Shown: piece after piece, positions 1 through 7,366 of the stretch
Layout of the letters: the number at the start of each line of letters is the position of its first letter
Numbering within the stretch: position 1 is the first letter of the stretch
Source of the DNA: Nitrospinaceae bacterium
GTDB taxonomy: Bacteria > Nitrospinota > Nitrospinia > Nitrospinales > VA-1
DNA length: 12,916 nucleotides
Reading direction: 5' to 3'
Assembly (NCBI GenBank): GCA_029937635.1
Contig: JAPYPM010000038.1
Span: 1 to 12,916 of the forward strand
Program-made: the position numbers and the translations under genes
Notes under the pieces: model-generated
Seen by the model: only the letters and a program-made list of their open reading frames with translations
What the model was told of the DNA's origin: nothing
Databases searched by the model: none

Positions 1-836
1 TGTGGTTTTTTTTTGCCAAATTAAAAAGAAAGCCAAAAGTTTTAAATACCCACGGATCGCTTCTTGGGTATAAAAAATACCTCACTAATAAACAGCATTT
101 TCCTTACAAGCTATACGACGCATTTACTTTTAAAACCTCCGCGAAAGTTGCAGATGCTGTCGTAGTCTCTTCAAATCTAGAATACGAAGACGCCATCGAG
201 TTTGGGATAAAAAAAAATAAACTGTTTGTGATTCCTATGGGAATTGATGTTGATGAATATGTTGATAGACAGGTTAATCACGATGGCACGATAAATATTC
301 TTTTTGTAGGAAGAATAGCCCGCGTCCGGCGGATTGAAATACTTCTTCAAGCTGTTGCAAAACTATCTATTCCTTACCAACTCATACTGGTGGGCGGAGA
401 AGAAAAAACATCCAGCATGTCAAAGTCAGGTTACCTGAATGAATTAAAGAACTTATGCAAAACATTAAATATTAATGACCACGTTACCTTCGTTGGATCA
501 ATCCCACAAGATGAACTATCCAACTGGTATAGCAAGGGAGATATTTTTGTGTACCCTTCCCTTTATGAAAATTTTGGGCAACCGATTCTTGAAGCAGCGG
601 CAGCTGGTTTACCTATTATTTCAACACCCGTTGGAGTTGCCAGAGAAATAATCATAGACAATGAGACCGGTTTTCTTTTCAATGGGGACGACCAAGAATT
701 AGCGAGCCGAATCACTCAGCTTTCAGACCAAAGCCTGCGTATAAAAATGGGGAAATCTCTACGGGAAAAAGTGCGTAGCCTTTACGGATGGGAGAAAATT
801 ATCAAACAATATTTGGGTCTATACCATTCACTATAA
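1..836 (+). CDS. GT4 family glycosyltransferase, C-terminal part (5' end cut by window edge)
   Basis: The reading frame is open from base 3 with no stop before the TAA at 834-836, giving 277 codons. The GTG at 228 is internal, because the upstream codons read as normal glycosyltransferase sequence (a conserved THGSLLGYKK-like stretch, then VADAVVVSS). The visible part holds the end of the N-terminal Rossmann half, the linker (VIPMGIDVDEY) and the whole C-terminal GT-B nucleotide-sugar domain. That domain has the LFVGRIAR strand/loop and the EX7E signature (YENFGQPILEAAAAGLPII), both typical of retaining GT4 enzymes. The family transfers a sugar from an NDP- or GDP-sugar to a growing glycan at the cytosolic face of the membrane. 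The donor and acceptor cannot be read from sequence. In GLYKK-type GT4 proteins the missing N-terminus would be roughly 100 residues. It converges with the SDR gene only 10 bases downstream. The family call is firm; the specific function is unknown. Confidence 0.9.
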   Translation, partial: WFFFAKLKRKPKVLNTHGSLLGYKKYLTNKQHFPYKLYDAFTFKTSAKVADAVVVSSNLEYEDAIEFGIKKNKLFVIPMGIDVDEYVDRQVNHDGTINILFVGRIARVRRIEILLQAVAKLSIPYQLILVGGEEKTSSMSKSGYLNELKNLCKTLNINDHVTFVGSIPQDELSNWYSKGDIFVYPSLYENFGQPILEAAAAGLPIISTPVGVAREIIIDNETGFLFNGDDQELASRITQLSDQSLRIKMGKSLREKVRSLYGWEKIIKQYLGLYHSL

Positions 837-839
837 AAA

Positions 840-857
840 ATTCGCCTTATTGCGAAT
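840..857. terminator. Short bidirectional intrinsic terminator between convergent genes
   Basis: An inverted repeat (ATTCGC / GCGAAT, 6-base stem, 6-base loop) sits between the convergent GT4 and SDR genes. Read on the minus strand it is followed by six T, the usual intrinsic terminator form. Read on the plus strand it is followed by a T-rich but interrupted tail. The TAA stop of the SDR gene lies in the loop, so the stem overlaps its last codons. The stem is short, so strength is uncertain. Confidence 0.45.
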
Positions 858-1764
858 GTTTATTTTTAATACCATCTTCCAAGTATCTGGGAGAATAGTT
901 CAGCATTTCCTTTGCAAGGCTTATCCCGTAGGATTTATCAAAGAGGAGACGAGGGACTTGGTCGGGGGAAAAAATATTTATTCCTACCTTTGATAATAAT
1001 ACTGAAACAAGCTCAATAAGTCCTGCCGGTATGTGTAACTTGAATCTTTTTACACCAAAATGTGCTGCAACGCGATCAACGAACTCATCATAGGTTAACT
1101 CCTCTGGACCTGCTAAAACTATGGTTTTATTCTCAATTTCTTCATTAATAACAGCTCGAGTCATAGCAGATACCACATCGTCTATAAAAACTGGGCTGAG
1201 CTTACACTCTCCCGTACCTATAACAGGTACAAAAATATATCTTTGAATCCAATGAATCAAACGATTAATAGAATCTTCCGCTCTTTCACCATAAACTTGA
1301 GCTGGGCGCAAAATAACCCACTTAAGACCTGATTTCTTGATAAAATGCTCAGCTTCTAGCTTACTTGAAGCGTAGCCCCCTCCTTCTGAAGACACAGCCA
1401 CAGAACTGATATATATAATTTTTTTTACCCCACTCTCTAAACAGGCTTCGATGAGATTTTTGGTTCCGCTAACGTTAATTTCAAAATAATCTGATTCTCT
1501 GGTACTCTTGGTCAACCCTGCTATATGAACCACTGTATCAACACCAGAGAATGTCTGGACCAATGAATCCGTTTTTTTTAGATCACCTGGCCTTATTTCA
1601 CAGCCATGAATATTCACCGGGGATCGGTGCACCATCGCTTTAACTTTTAAGCCCGAATTATTTAACAGTTGTCGAATGAGAGCGTTCCCCATTTCGCTGG
1701 AAGCTCCTGTAACCAGAAGATTCTTTGTGGTCTTTGATCTAGTTAGTTTTCTAGGAGATTTCAT
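847..1764 (-). CDS. Extended SDR: NAD-dependent epimerase/dehydratase-like protein
   Basis: A 305-residue protein with a Rossmann fold of the extended short-chain dehydrogenase/reductase type. The cofactor loop is TGASSEMG (residues 19-26). It keeps the first and last glycines of TGxxGxxG but has Ser in place of the middle one. HIAG follows at 80-83, the catalytic Ser in YISS at 118-121, and the YxxxK pair as YASSK (Tyr131, Lys135). RPAQVYG (153-159) and the PVFIDDV segment (191-197) are typical of nucleotide-sugar epimerases, dehydratases and reductases. The likely role is to oxidise, reduce or epimerise a nucleotide sugar or lipid-linked sugar for the surrounding glycosyltransferases. The exact reaction is unknown, and an atypical-SDR role is also possible. 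It starts at an ATG 11 bases after the methyltransferase stop and is the last gene of the three-gene minus-strand operon. The Shine-Dalgarno sequence is weak (only GAG close to the start), so translation may be coupled to the gene before it. Confidence 0.85.
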   Translation of the reverse strand: MKSPRKLTRSKTTKNLLVTGASSEMGNALIRQLLNNSGLKVKAMVHRSPVNIHGCEIRPGDLKKTDSLVQTFSGVDTVVHIAGLTKSTRESDYFEINVSGTKNLIEACLESGVKKIIYISSVAVSSEGGGYASSKLEAEHFIKKSGLKWVILRPAQVYGERAEDSINRLIHWIQRYIFVPVIGTGECKLSPVFIDDVVSAMTRAVINEEIENKTIVLAGPEELTYDEFVDRVAAHFGVKRFKLHIPAGLIELVSVLLSKVGINIFSPDQVPRLLFDKSYGISLAKEMLNYSPRYLEDGIKNKHSQ

Positions 1765-1775
1765 TCTCGACTGCT

Positions 1776-2477
1776 TTACCTTTTTGTTCCATAAAAATAA
1801 ATCATAGCTGCTAGTCGATGAGAACTACTGTACTTATTTAATAGAACCCTATCAATTATTTTTAATGGTTTCAAAAAAGGAAGTAACAGAAGATAAATGG
1901 CCTGGTACAACTTATCTGAATTAAAAGAAAAAAGAATAGACAACCACCCATGAAAAGCTTCAACAAGAGTAGCGGTAGGACCTCCAAGAACACCTATCTG
2001 GATAGGAGAAAATTCTTTCATAAGGCTCCGAAGTCCCTCCTGGGTCCATCGATTTAAATCGATGGGGGCTTCATGGTAAGGATACATAAAGGGTGCTGTT
2101 AGAAAAACTTCCCCTCCCGGTTTCAAAGCATCATGAATTGCTGATATCATTCGCTCTGGACTCTTAACATGCTCTATTAACTGCATGCACTGTACAGCAT
2201 CGATAGATTTTCCCCGAAATGGTAGGTCGTGTACATCTGCTCGTAGAGAAACCCCTCTTAAATGATAGTAATCCACATTTAAAAAATTATCTGCAACAGA
2301 GTCCGCTCCCGACCCTAAATTTAGTTTATACGTCTTATCTTTATTGTCTCGAAGAAATACCTTGTACGCAGAATAATCCTCGTAGAAATGATCAACATAA
2401 TTAGCGAGAAAACGCGTTAACCTTGGGTACTTTTTGAGGAAAGCCTTTATGGGAAGGATAATGGAATCTTTTTTCAA
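1776..2477 (-). CDS. Class I SAM-dependent methyltransferase (Methyltransf_11 type)
   Basis: A 233-residue protein with the class I methyltransferase fold. Motif I is LNLGSGADS (52-60), the acidic residue that binds the SAM ribose is Asp69 in NVDYYHL, DVHDLPF (81-87) follows, and IDAVQCMQLIEHV (92-104) is the usual post-motif helix of the Methyltransf_11 group. The KPGGEVFLTAPF segment (119-130) is also standard. The C-terminal 40 residues are hydrophobic and basic, which could let it sit at the membrane surface. The likely role is methylation of a sugar or glycan intermediate, inferred from its place between a GT2 gene and an SDR gene; small-molecule or lipid targets are not excluded. The start is TTG at 2477, chosen because a perfect AGGAGG lies 9 bases upstream. 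The gap to the upstream GT2 gene is 18 bases. Confidence 0.85.
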   Translation of the reverse strand: MKKDSIILPIKAFLKKYPRLTRFLANYVDHFYEDYSAYKVFLRDNKDKTYKLNLGSGADSVADNFLNVDYYHLRGVSLRADVHDLPFRGKSIDAVQCMQLIEHVKSPERMISAIHDALKPGGEVFLTAPFMYPYHEAPIDLNRWTQEGLRSLMKEFSPIQIGVLGGPTATLVEAFHGWLSILFSFNSDKLYQAIYLLLLPFLKPLKIIDRVLLNKYSSSHRLAAMIYFYGTKR

Positions 2478-2486
2478 TGGACTCCG

Positions 2487-2492
2487 CCTCCT
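2487..2492 (-). promoter_or_regulatory. Strong ribosome binding site for the TTG-started methyltransferase gene
   Basis: CCTCCT on the plus strand reads AGGAGG on the minus strand, a perfect Shine-Dalgarno core 9 bases before the TTG at 2477. It decides the non-ATG start. It stands out because most other genes in the window have no recognisable Shine-Dalgarno sequence. It lies immediately after (within 20 bases of) the start-side end of the GT2 gene's stop region at 2496. Confidence 0.65.
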
Positions 2493-2495
2493 ATT

Positions 2496-3299
2496 TTATA
2501 TTATTGGCCTGTTAAAAAAACGGTACCACAGAAGATTTATAAAAAACTCCCAAACAGACCTAAACTTAATAAACGAAGGACGAAATTTCATTCGGTGAAA
2601 TACGGTAGGAATTTCACCAATTTTTAGATTCATTTTTTTTGCCTGAATCATAATCTCTGCATCTATAAACCAACCATTCGATTTTAGATCCATTTGTTCG
2701 TAAACCTCTCGAGTCAAAATTTTTGGCTTTGAGTTAATGTCCCTACTATTGAGACCTGGAAATAAAATATTAAAAATAATATTATATACTATGGAAATAG
2801 TTTTTCGATAGAGACCATCACCGCGTTGAGTTCGAAACGTTTTAGCTAGATCTAGATTTTCATTTTTTAGTTTTCTGTAAACATCAATTACATTCTCGAA
2901 GGGCATCTGACCGTCCCCATCTATTACTACGAGGAATCGTCCCGTGGCAGCTTCCAAGCCACTTTTCATGTCCCATCCCATCATACCTTCTTTAATTCGT
3001 GAAACTATGTGAATCCGAGGGTAATACTGGGCTATATCCTTCACAATACGTGGTGTTGGATCATCATCATCCACAAAGTGATTGGCAACAAGTATAATTT
3101 CCCAATCAGGCTCATTTTTTTCCAGAGATTGAATCATAGATTCTATGAAACTATGGATCCCTTTGCCGCTTCTATAGGCCAAAATAACTACTGATATTTC
3201 TGGAGTGACTTTTTTTAAGTCAGGCTTTTGGCCCAAGAAAAATCTAGCCTCCCTAAAAGGGATTGTCTGACCCTTATATTTTTTTTCAGTGGTCTCCAT
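2496..3299 (-). CDS. GT2 family glycosyltransferase (dolichol-phosphate mannosyltransferase-like)
   Basis: A soluble GT-A fold glycosyltransferase of family 2. From the preferred ATG at 3299 it is 267 residues; the frame stays open to a TTG at 3380, which would add 27 Ser/Thr/His-rich residues. Neither start has a clear Shine-Dalgarno sequence. The conserved domain begins only at PEISVVILAYRSG, 32 residues after the ATG, so both starts leave the domain whole. The metal- and nucleotide-binding motif is DGDGQ, followed by a SRDINSKPKILTREVY segment and GWFIDAEIMIQAKK. These are typical of DPM1-like enzymes, which transfer a sugar from a nucleotide donor to polyprenyl phosphate or a glycolipid. 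There is no membrane anchor beyond a hydrophobic C-terminal patch near residues 275-290 of the longer form. It is the first gene of the minus-strand operon with the methyltransferase and SDR, and is divergent from the GT-C gene. The substrate is unknown. Confidence 0.85.
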   Translation of the reverse strand: METTEKKYKGQTIPFREARFFLGQKPDLKKVTPEISVVILAYRSGKGIHSFIESMIQSLEKNEPDWEIILVANHFVDDDDPTPRIVKDIAQYYPRIHIVSRIKEGMMGWDMKSGLEAATGRFLVVIDGDGQMPFENVIDVYRKLKNENLDLAKTFRTQRGDGLYRKTISIVYNIIFNILFPGLNSRDINSKPKILTREVYEQMDLKSNGWFIDAEIMIQAKKMNLKIGEIPTVFHRMKFRPSFIKFRSVWEFFINLLWYRFFNRPII

Positions 3300-3385
3300 A
3301 GTCAGTAAATGTAGAGCATATGAGGAGAAAAAATGGTTCGTTTTTGTGAAACTAGAAGAATCATGAGCATCATTACGCAATTTAT

Positions 3386-3414
3386 TTTAAATTCTATTAC
3401 TTATCGAATATAAT
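3386..3414 (+). promoter_or_regulatory. Candidate sigma-70 type promoter for the plus-strand glycosyltransferase operon
   Basis: The divergent spacer contains a perfect -10 box, TATAAT at 3409-3414. TTTAAA lies 17 bases upstream (3386-3391) and matches the TTGACA -35 box at four of six positions. This would give a leader of about 45 bases before the ATG at 3467. The spacer is AT-rich, so a chance match is possible. The same spacer must also hold the promoter of the minus-strand operon, for which I see no convincing pair of boxes. Confidence 0.35.
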
Positions 3415-3466
3415 CTAAAATCACTTAAGCTTTTTTCATACCGTCCTTACATTGAAAAGCTAGTCT

Positions 3467-5107
3467 ATGGATCTTCTTAAACCCTCTCTATTGAAACATT
3501 TTCCCCTTTTTTTACTAGCTATTTATTCGGCCTCAATGATTTTTATTGGCCTTGGTGATAATCTTCTACAAGTAGATGAAGGCAATGACACCTTCATTAG
3601 CACAAATATCCTAAAATTCGGTTTCCCCACGCACTCAGATGGGGTTAATTATACTCTGTTATGGGCCAGCTCGCATGACGGCTTGTTTGTTTATCGCCCT
3701 TGGATTCCGTATTATATCCAAGCATTTTCTTTGTCTCTTTTTGGCCAAACCACTTTCGCTGCGCGGCTACCTTTCGCCTTATGTGGTGTACTTTCAGTTA
3801 TTTTTTTATACCGGTTCGCCCTTAAATTCACAGGTCGACAATTTATTGCTTTCTTGGCCGCCTTTTTACTTGCCTCCTCCATACCTGCCTTGATTTATTT
3901 TCGTACAGCACGATATGTGGGTCTCCCCATTTTGCTCTCAATCCTACTCCTGAGCTTTTACATAGAAATATACAAAAATAAGAAATGGAACCCATTACCA
4001 CTAACAGTGGTTTCTATAATATTTTTTCATACCATGTATGTGGAGTTTGCAGGAATGATCTCAGGGGTATTAATTCATTTTTTTATTTACTATAAAGAAG
4101 CTTTACCTGAGAACCGACAACGGGCCGCCTGGGCTGCTGGGATCACTGGAGTTTTCTGTATTCCCTGGTTCATCTTTATCTCTCCTATGTTCTCAAAAAT
4201 TACCCAACACCTCGCTTCCTGGAGCACACAAATTGACCTGTCATGGCATGGCTACATTAAAAGGTTTTTAGGCTTTCTGTTCCAAGTAAACAATTATATC
4301 TTTCCTTTTATTTTGTTACCTTTATTTTTTTTAAGACAGTTTAGGCCTTTCACCAAACAAGTTAGCCTTCTTTTGCTTTGCATTCTAACCGTGTTGCTAA
4401 CAGCCCTACCCCACGCCATGCCGATTCAACAATACATAAGTGCTAGCTTTCCTCTATTTTTTCTTCTCTTAGCCATTTTGATCGTAAATATTTTTCCAAA
4501 AATTCTCTTAGCACAGAGTCTATTAGTGACCGTTCTCATTACCTCCAACTTGGTTCATGTTTGTCTTTTTTTTCCATTAAAACAGATAGTAAAAGGTCAC
4601 CCTGAATGGTTCCAGAAAAGTCCCTACTTGGAAAATACTTTTAACAGCTTAATGCGAGAAATTAAATTCAAGTCCGTTTACTTTGATTATATATATGAAA
4701 TCAGTCACGAGTACAAAGGGCCGCTTGATGAAATAGTTACTTTCTTTAAAGAATATGGAAAGCCAGGAGAGTCATGCTATATTGATAATGAGCCTGAATC
4801 TTTAGCCTACTATACTGGCATGAAAGTCATCCACCGAGATGATATAAAAGCGAAGGACACTCCCGACTGGATTGTTCTTCGAGGAGACTATAGGGAATCC
4901 GTCAAAGAGAACTCGTCTTCGGAAACAGCTCAAAACCTTCGGGAAATTCTCAAAAGAAATTCCTACTCCAAGATAGAGCTCAACTCTCCTTCGATGCGTG
5001 TCAATAACACCTACGACATACAAATTCATCTTTTTCGTTCACCTTCTTCTGCCAATACCGATAAGATTACTATCTACAAACTAACCAACCATTCATCAAC
5101 ATATTAA
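3467..5107 (+). CDS. GT-C multi-pass membrane glycosyltransferase (ArnT/PMT-like)
   Basis: A 546-residue polytopic membrane protein. The first membrane segment (about 12-29) is followed by an outer loop with an acidic pair (VDEGND, Asp37-Glu38), the position of the catalytic Asp in the GT39/GT83 (PMT/ArnT) type of GT-C enzyme. RPWIPYYIQAFSLSLFG (77-93), the ARLPFALCGVLSV segment and RTARY (146-150) match that family's conserved first-loop and juxtamembrane layout. Further hydrophobic segments run to about residue 370. The C-terminal 170 residues are polar and probably form an extracytoplasmic domain. The family transfers a sugar from a polyprenyl-phosphate carrier to an acceptor on the outer face of the membrane. 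The acceptor here is unknown (lipid, glycan or protein). It starts the plus-strand operon; a membrane-anchored GT2 gene of the kind that makes polyprenyl-phosphate sugars follows after 18 bases, a pairing that suggests donor supply. The family call is firm, the substrate is not known. Confidence 0.83.
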   Translation: MDLLKPSLLKHFPLFLLAIYSASMIFIGLGDNLLQVDEGNDTFISTNILKFGFPTHSDGVNYTLLWASSHDGLFVYRPWIPYYIQAFSLSLFGQTTFAARLPFALCGVLSVIFLYRFALKFTGRQFIAFLAAFLLASSIPALIYFRTARYVGLPILLSILLLSFYIEIYKNKKWNPLPLTVVSIIFFHTMYVEFAGMISGVLIHFFIYYKEALPENRQRAAWAAGITGVFCIPWFIFISPMFSKITQHLASWSTQIDLSWHGYIKRFLGFLFQVNNYIFPFILLPLFFLRQFRPFTKQVSLLLLCILTVLLTALPHAMPIQQYISASFPLFFLLLAILIVNIFPKILLAQSLLVTVLITSNLVHVCLFFPLKQIVKGHPEWFQKSPYLENTFNSLMREIKFKSVYFDYIYEISHEYKGPLDEIVTFFKEYGKPGESCYIDNEPESLAYYTGMKVIHRDDIKAKDTPDWIVLRGDYRESVKENSSSETAQNLREILKRNSYSKIELNSPSMRVNNTYDIQIHLFRSPSSANTDKITIYKLTNHSSTY

Positions 5108-5125
5108 ACTACCTGAATCTATACT

Positions 5126-6073
5126 ATGAAACTTATTATTCAAATTCCCTGCTTAAACGAAGAGCAAACCCTTCCAGAAACTTTGAAGGATTTGCCAAAA
5201 TCTCTGGATGGAATAGATGTCATTGAAATATTGATCATAGACGACGGTAGCACTGATAGGACGGTGAAAATTGCAAAACAACATGGTGCTCATCACGTTC
5301 TAAAATTAACTAATAACAAAGGTCTTGCAAAGGCATTCATCTTTGGGATAAATCATTCCCTTAAGCTTGGAGCCGACATTATCGTAAACACCGACGCTGA
5401 CAACCAATACTTTGGTGGGGATATTAAAAAACTGATTCAACCCATTCTCGATAAAAGAGCTGATATCGTGATCGGCAATCGTCAAGTCGAAACTATCAGT
5501 CATTTTTCTCCCATTAAAATACTCTTGCAAAAATTAGGCAGTTGGACTGTACAACAACTTTCTGGAACAACCATTCCTGATGTAACTAGCGGATTTCGAG
5601 CCTACAGCAAAGAAGCCGCACTCCAAATGAATGTTATCTCCAACTTTACCTATACAGTTGAAACCATAATCAGCGCTGGGAACAAGAATCTAGCTATTGA
5701 ACATACTCCAGTTCGCACTAATAAAAAATTGAGGGAATCACGCTTGTTTCCTAGCATCCAAGTTTATATACGGCGCAGCCTAGTTACTATGCTCAAAGTT
5801 TATTCCATGTACCGTCCTTTGAAGGTTTTCACTATCTCTGGAGGAATTATATTTTTGGTTGGTTTTATAATTGGTTGCAGGTACCTCTTCTTTTTTTTCC
5901 AAGGACAAACTGAAGGTCACATTCAATCTCTCATATTATCAGCGATCACACTCATTGTTGGATTTCAAATTATTATGATGGGAATTGCAGCTGATCTCAT
6001 AGCCGTAAACCGTCAACTTCTAGAAGATATACAACTCAGAGTCAAAAAAAAAGAAGTCGAATCTAAAGATTAG
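5126..6073 (+). CDS. Membrane-anchored GT2 glycosyltransferase (polyprenyl-phosphate glycosyltransferase-like)
   Basis: A 315-residue protein with an N-terminal GT-A domain and two C-terminal membrane helices. Visible motifs in order are IPCLNEEQTLP (7-17), LIIDDGSTDRT (36-46), the metal-binding NTDADNQY (88-95), IVIGNRQ (114-120) and DVTSGFRAYSKEAA (152-165), the standard set of the DPM1/GtrB-like branch. Membrane helices lie at about 235-256 and 266-290, with a charged C-terminal tail (VNRQLLEDIQLRVKKKE). Enzymes of this shape move a sugar from a nucleotide donor to polyprenyl phosphate at the cytosolic face. Placed directly after a GT-C gene, it is a plausible source of that enzyme's lipid-linked donor (inference). 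Start ATG at 5126, 18 bases after the GT-C stop; no clear Shine-Dalgarno sequence. Confidence 0.88.
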   Translation: MKLIIQIPCLNEEQTLPETLKDLPKSLDGIDVIEILIIDDGSTDRTVKIAKQHGAHHVLKLTNNKGLAKAFIFGINHSLKLGADIIVNTDADNQYFGGDIKKLIQPILDKRADIVIGNRQVETISHFSPIKILLQKLGSWTVQQLSGTTIPDVTSGFRAYSKEAALQMNVISNFTYTVETIISAGNKNLAIEHTPVRTNKKLRESRLFPSIQVYIRRSLVTMLKVYSMYRPLKVFTISGGIIFLVGFIIGCRYLFFFFQGQTEGHIQSLILSAITLIVGFQIIMMGIAADLIAVNRQLLEDIQLRVKKKEVESKD

Positions 6074-6104
6074 TTTTTTAAACTGATAAAGTGTAGTGCG
6101 CTTT

Positions 6105-7211
6105 ATGAAAAAACTGCGTGTATTGTTTTTGACTCGAAAGTGGGCCCCTGCTATAGGGGGCATGGAAGTCTATAGTATGGAACTGTCAGAAGAACTGTCT
6201 CATAGCGTCGATCTCACAGTACGGGCTCTTTCAGGAAATAAGGACGGTTCTCCTCCAGGAATAGCACGATTAATATACTTCTTATTTTCTAGTTTATTTT
6301 TTCTATGGAGAACACGACGTAACTTCGATGTGGTACATTTCGGAGATTTCGCCCTCTTTTCACTAGCTTGGTGGCATGCTAAGTTTGCTCCTTCAAAAAC
6401 CAGAATCATTACGGTTCATGGACTTGATCTAATTTTCGGAAACCGTTCTGGATGGAAATCCATCCTTTACTCGCAGTTTGTCTCCTGGGCTATTCAACGC
6501 CAAGCTTTAGTGGATTATTTTCTTGCTAATAGCCATTATACATCAACCTTATGTTCTGAGTTAAAATTACATAAGGTTGCTGTAATTCCTTTGGGTATCA
6601 GGTCCAAAAAAAATCTTCCCGTTCCCTCAACGAAATCCTTTAAACAAGAAAGGTATATTCTTTTTCTAGGGCGTTTAGTGCCACGTAAGGGTGCTTCTTG
6701 GTTTTCCAAAAACGTATTACCCGCTCTACCTAACGATGTAAAGTTTTACGTGGCGGGTAAGAGTTGGGACGATACCGAAGCAGAAATATTAAAAAAAGAT
6801 CCTCGTGTAAACCTCATGGGTTATGTTACCGGTGATCGGCTTCCTTCGTTAATTAGTGAATCCGAAATGCTTGTCATGCCGAATATTACCAACCCAGATA
6901 AGACAGATGCAGAAGGTTTTGGTTTGGTTGCCTTAGAAGGGCCTGCTCACGGTGTCCCTTGCGTTGCTTCTAGCATAGAAGGTCTTCAAGATGCGGTTCG
7001 ACCTTCAGAAACAGGTTTTCTGGTAACGGCCGAAGATACTGACGCTTGGGTCACCCAAATCAACCAAATTTTAAAATGGAATAAAGAGGAACGAGAATCT
7101 TTTGGTCTGAAGGCAAAGGAGTATCTTTTTACCTATTTTTCATGGTCCCGCGTAGCGAACGACACACTAATAGTCTATCAAAAAAGCTTAGATCAAAAGG
7201 GCGATGCCTAA
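6105..7211 (+). CDS. GT4 family glycosyltransferase with an apparently fusion-derived C-terminal end
   Basis: A 368-residue GT-B glycosyltransferase from the ATG at 6105; a GTG nine bases earlier would add MRF. The ATG is preferred because the decayed copy at 9060 matches from ATG-AAA-AAA-CTG on, while its GTG is out of frame. Using the longer numbering, motifs are RKWAPAIGGMEVY (14-26, donor/acceptor loop of GT4), ITVHGLDL (105-112), YILFLGRLVPRKG (187-199), MLVMPNITNPD (258-268) and the EX7E pair Glu273/Glu281 in EGFGLVALEGPAHGVPCVAS. The family adds sugars from nucleotide donors to a cytosolic glycolipid or chain. It is the last gene of the plus-strand operon, 31 bases after the GT2 gene. 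Its last two codons and stop (GAT GCC TAA) match antisense sequence of the gene at 9384-11372, so the C-terminal tail seems to have been set by a deletion junction. The substrate is unknown. Confidence 0.88.
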   Translation: MKKLRVLFLTRKWAPAIGGMEVYSMELSEELSHSVDLTVRALSGNKDGSPPGIARLIYFLFSSLFFLWRTRRNFDVVHFGDFALFSLAWWHAKFAPSKTRIITVHGLDLIFGNRSGWKSILYSQFVSWAIQRQALVDYFLANSHYTSTLCSELKLHKVAVIPLGIRSKKNLPVPSTKSFKQERYILFLGRLVPRKGASWFSKNVLPALPNDVKFYVAGKSWDDTEAEILKKDPRVNLMGYVTGDRLPSLISESEMLVMPNITNPDKTDAEGFGLVALEGPAHGVPCVASSIEGLQDAVRPSETGFLVTAEDTDAWVTQINQILKWNKEERESFGLKAKEYLFTYFSWSRVANDTLIVYQKSLDQKGDA

Positions 7212-7301
7212 ACCCGACAACACAATAAGTATATCTTATTCTCTTTCAAGAAAACTAAGTGCTAAATGGATAAAAGTCAATTAACGCTCAACCCAGAACG
7301 T
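7203..7301 (-). pseudogene. Decayed 5' fragment of the GT-C gene found at 9384-11372
   Basis: Read on the minus strand, this stretch matches the first 40 codons of the intact GT-C gene in one constant frame. The start codon is ACG where the intact gene has ATG. FWVER* matches FWIEL, a seven-codon in-frame gap follows, and ILIVLSGLGI matches ALIVLSGIGI. There are two in-frame TAA stops. A 19-base stretch is identical at 7212-7230 and 11262-11280, so the two differ by few changes there. The similarity continues upstream of the start, in noncoding sequence, to about 7350 (compare 11373 to about 11423), including a shared CCAGAAC and a later GGGAAAAG. The rest of the gene copy is missing. It lies between the convergent GT4 and fusion genes and overlaps the GT4 stop codon. 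Confidence 0.82.
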
Positions 7302-7366
7302 GAACACTTAACTTTAAAAAAATTGAATATAAAAAGAGTGGACTAAGGGAAAAGGCAGCGAAGAAA

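Noticed and set aside
228..836. GTG at 228 as the start of a 202-residue glycosyltransferase
   Set aside because: The frame is open and reads as conserved GT4 sequence from base 3, so GTG 228 is internal and the gene is cut by the window edge.
7212..7230. The 19-base identity at 7212-7230 and 11262-11280 as attachment sites or ends of a mobile element
   Set aside because: The identity lies inside a longer, collinear match to GT-C coding sequence and its leader; no transposase or integrase gene is present, so a decayed duplicate explains it better.
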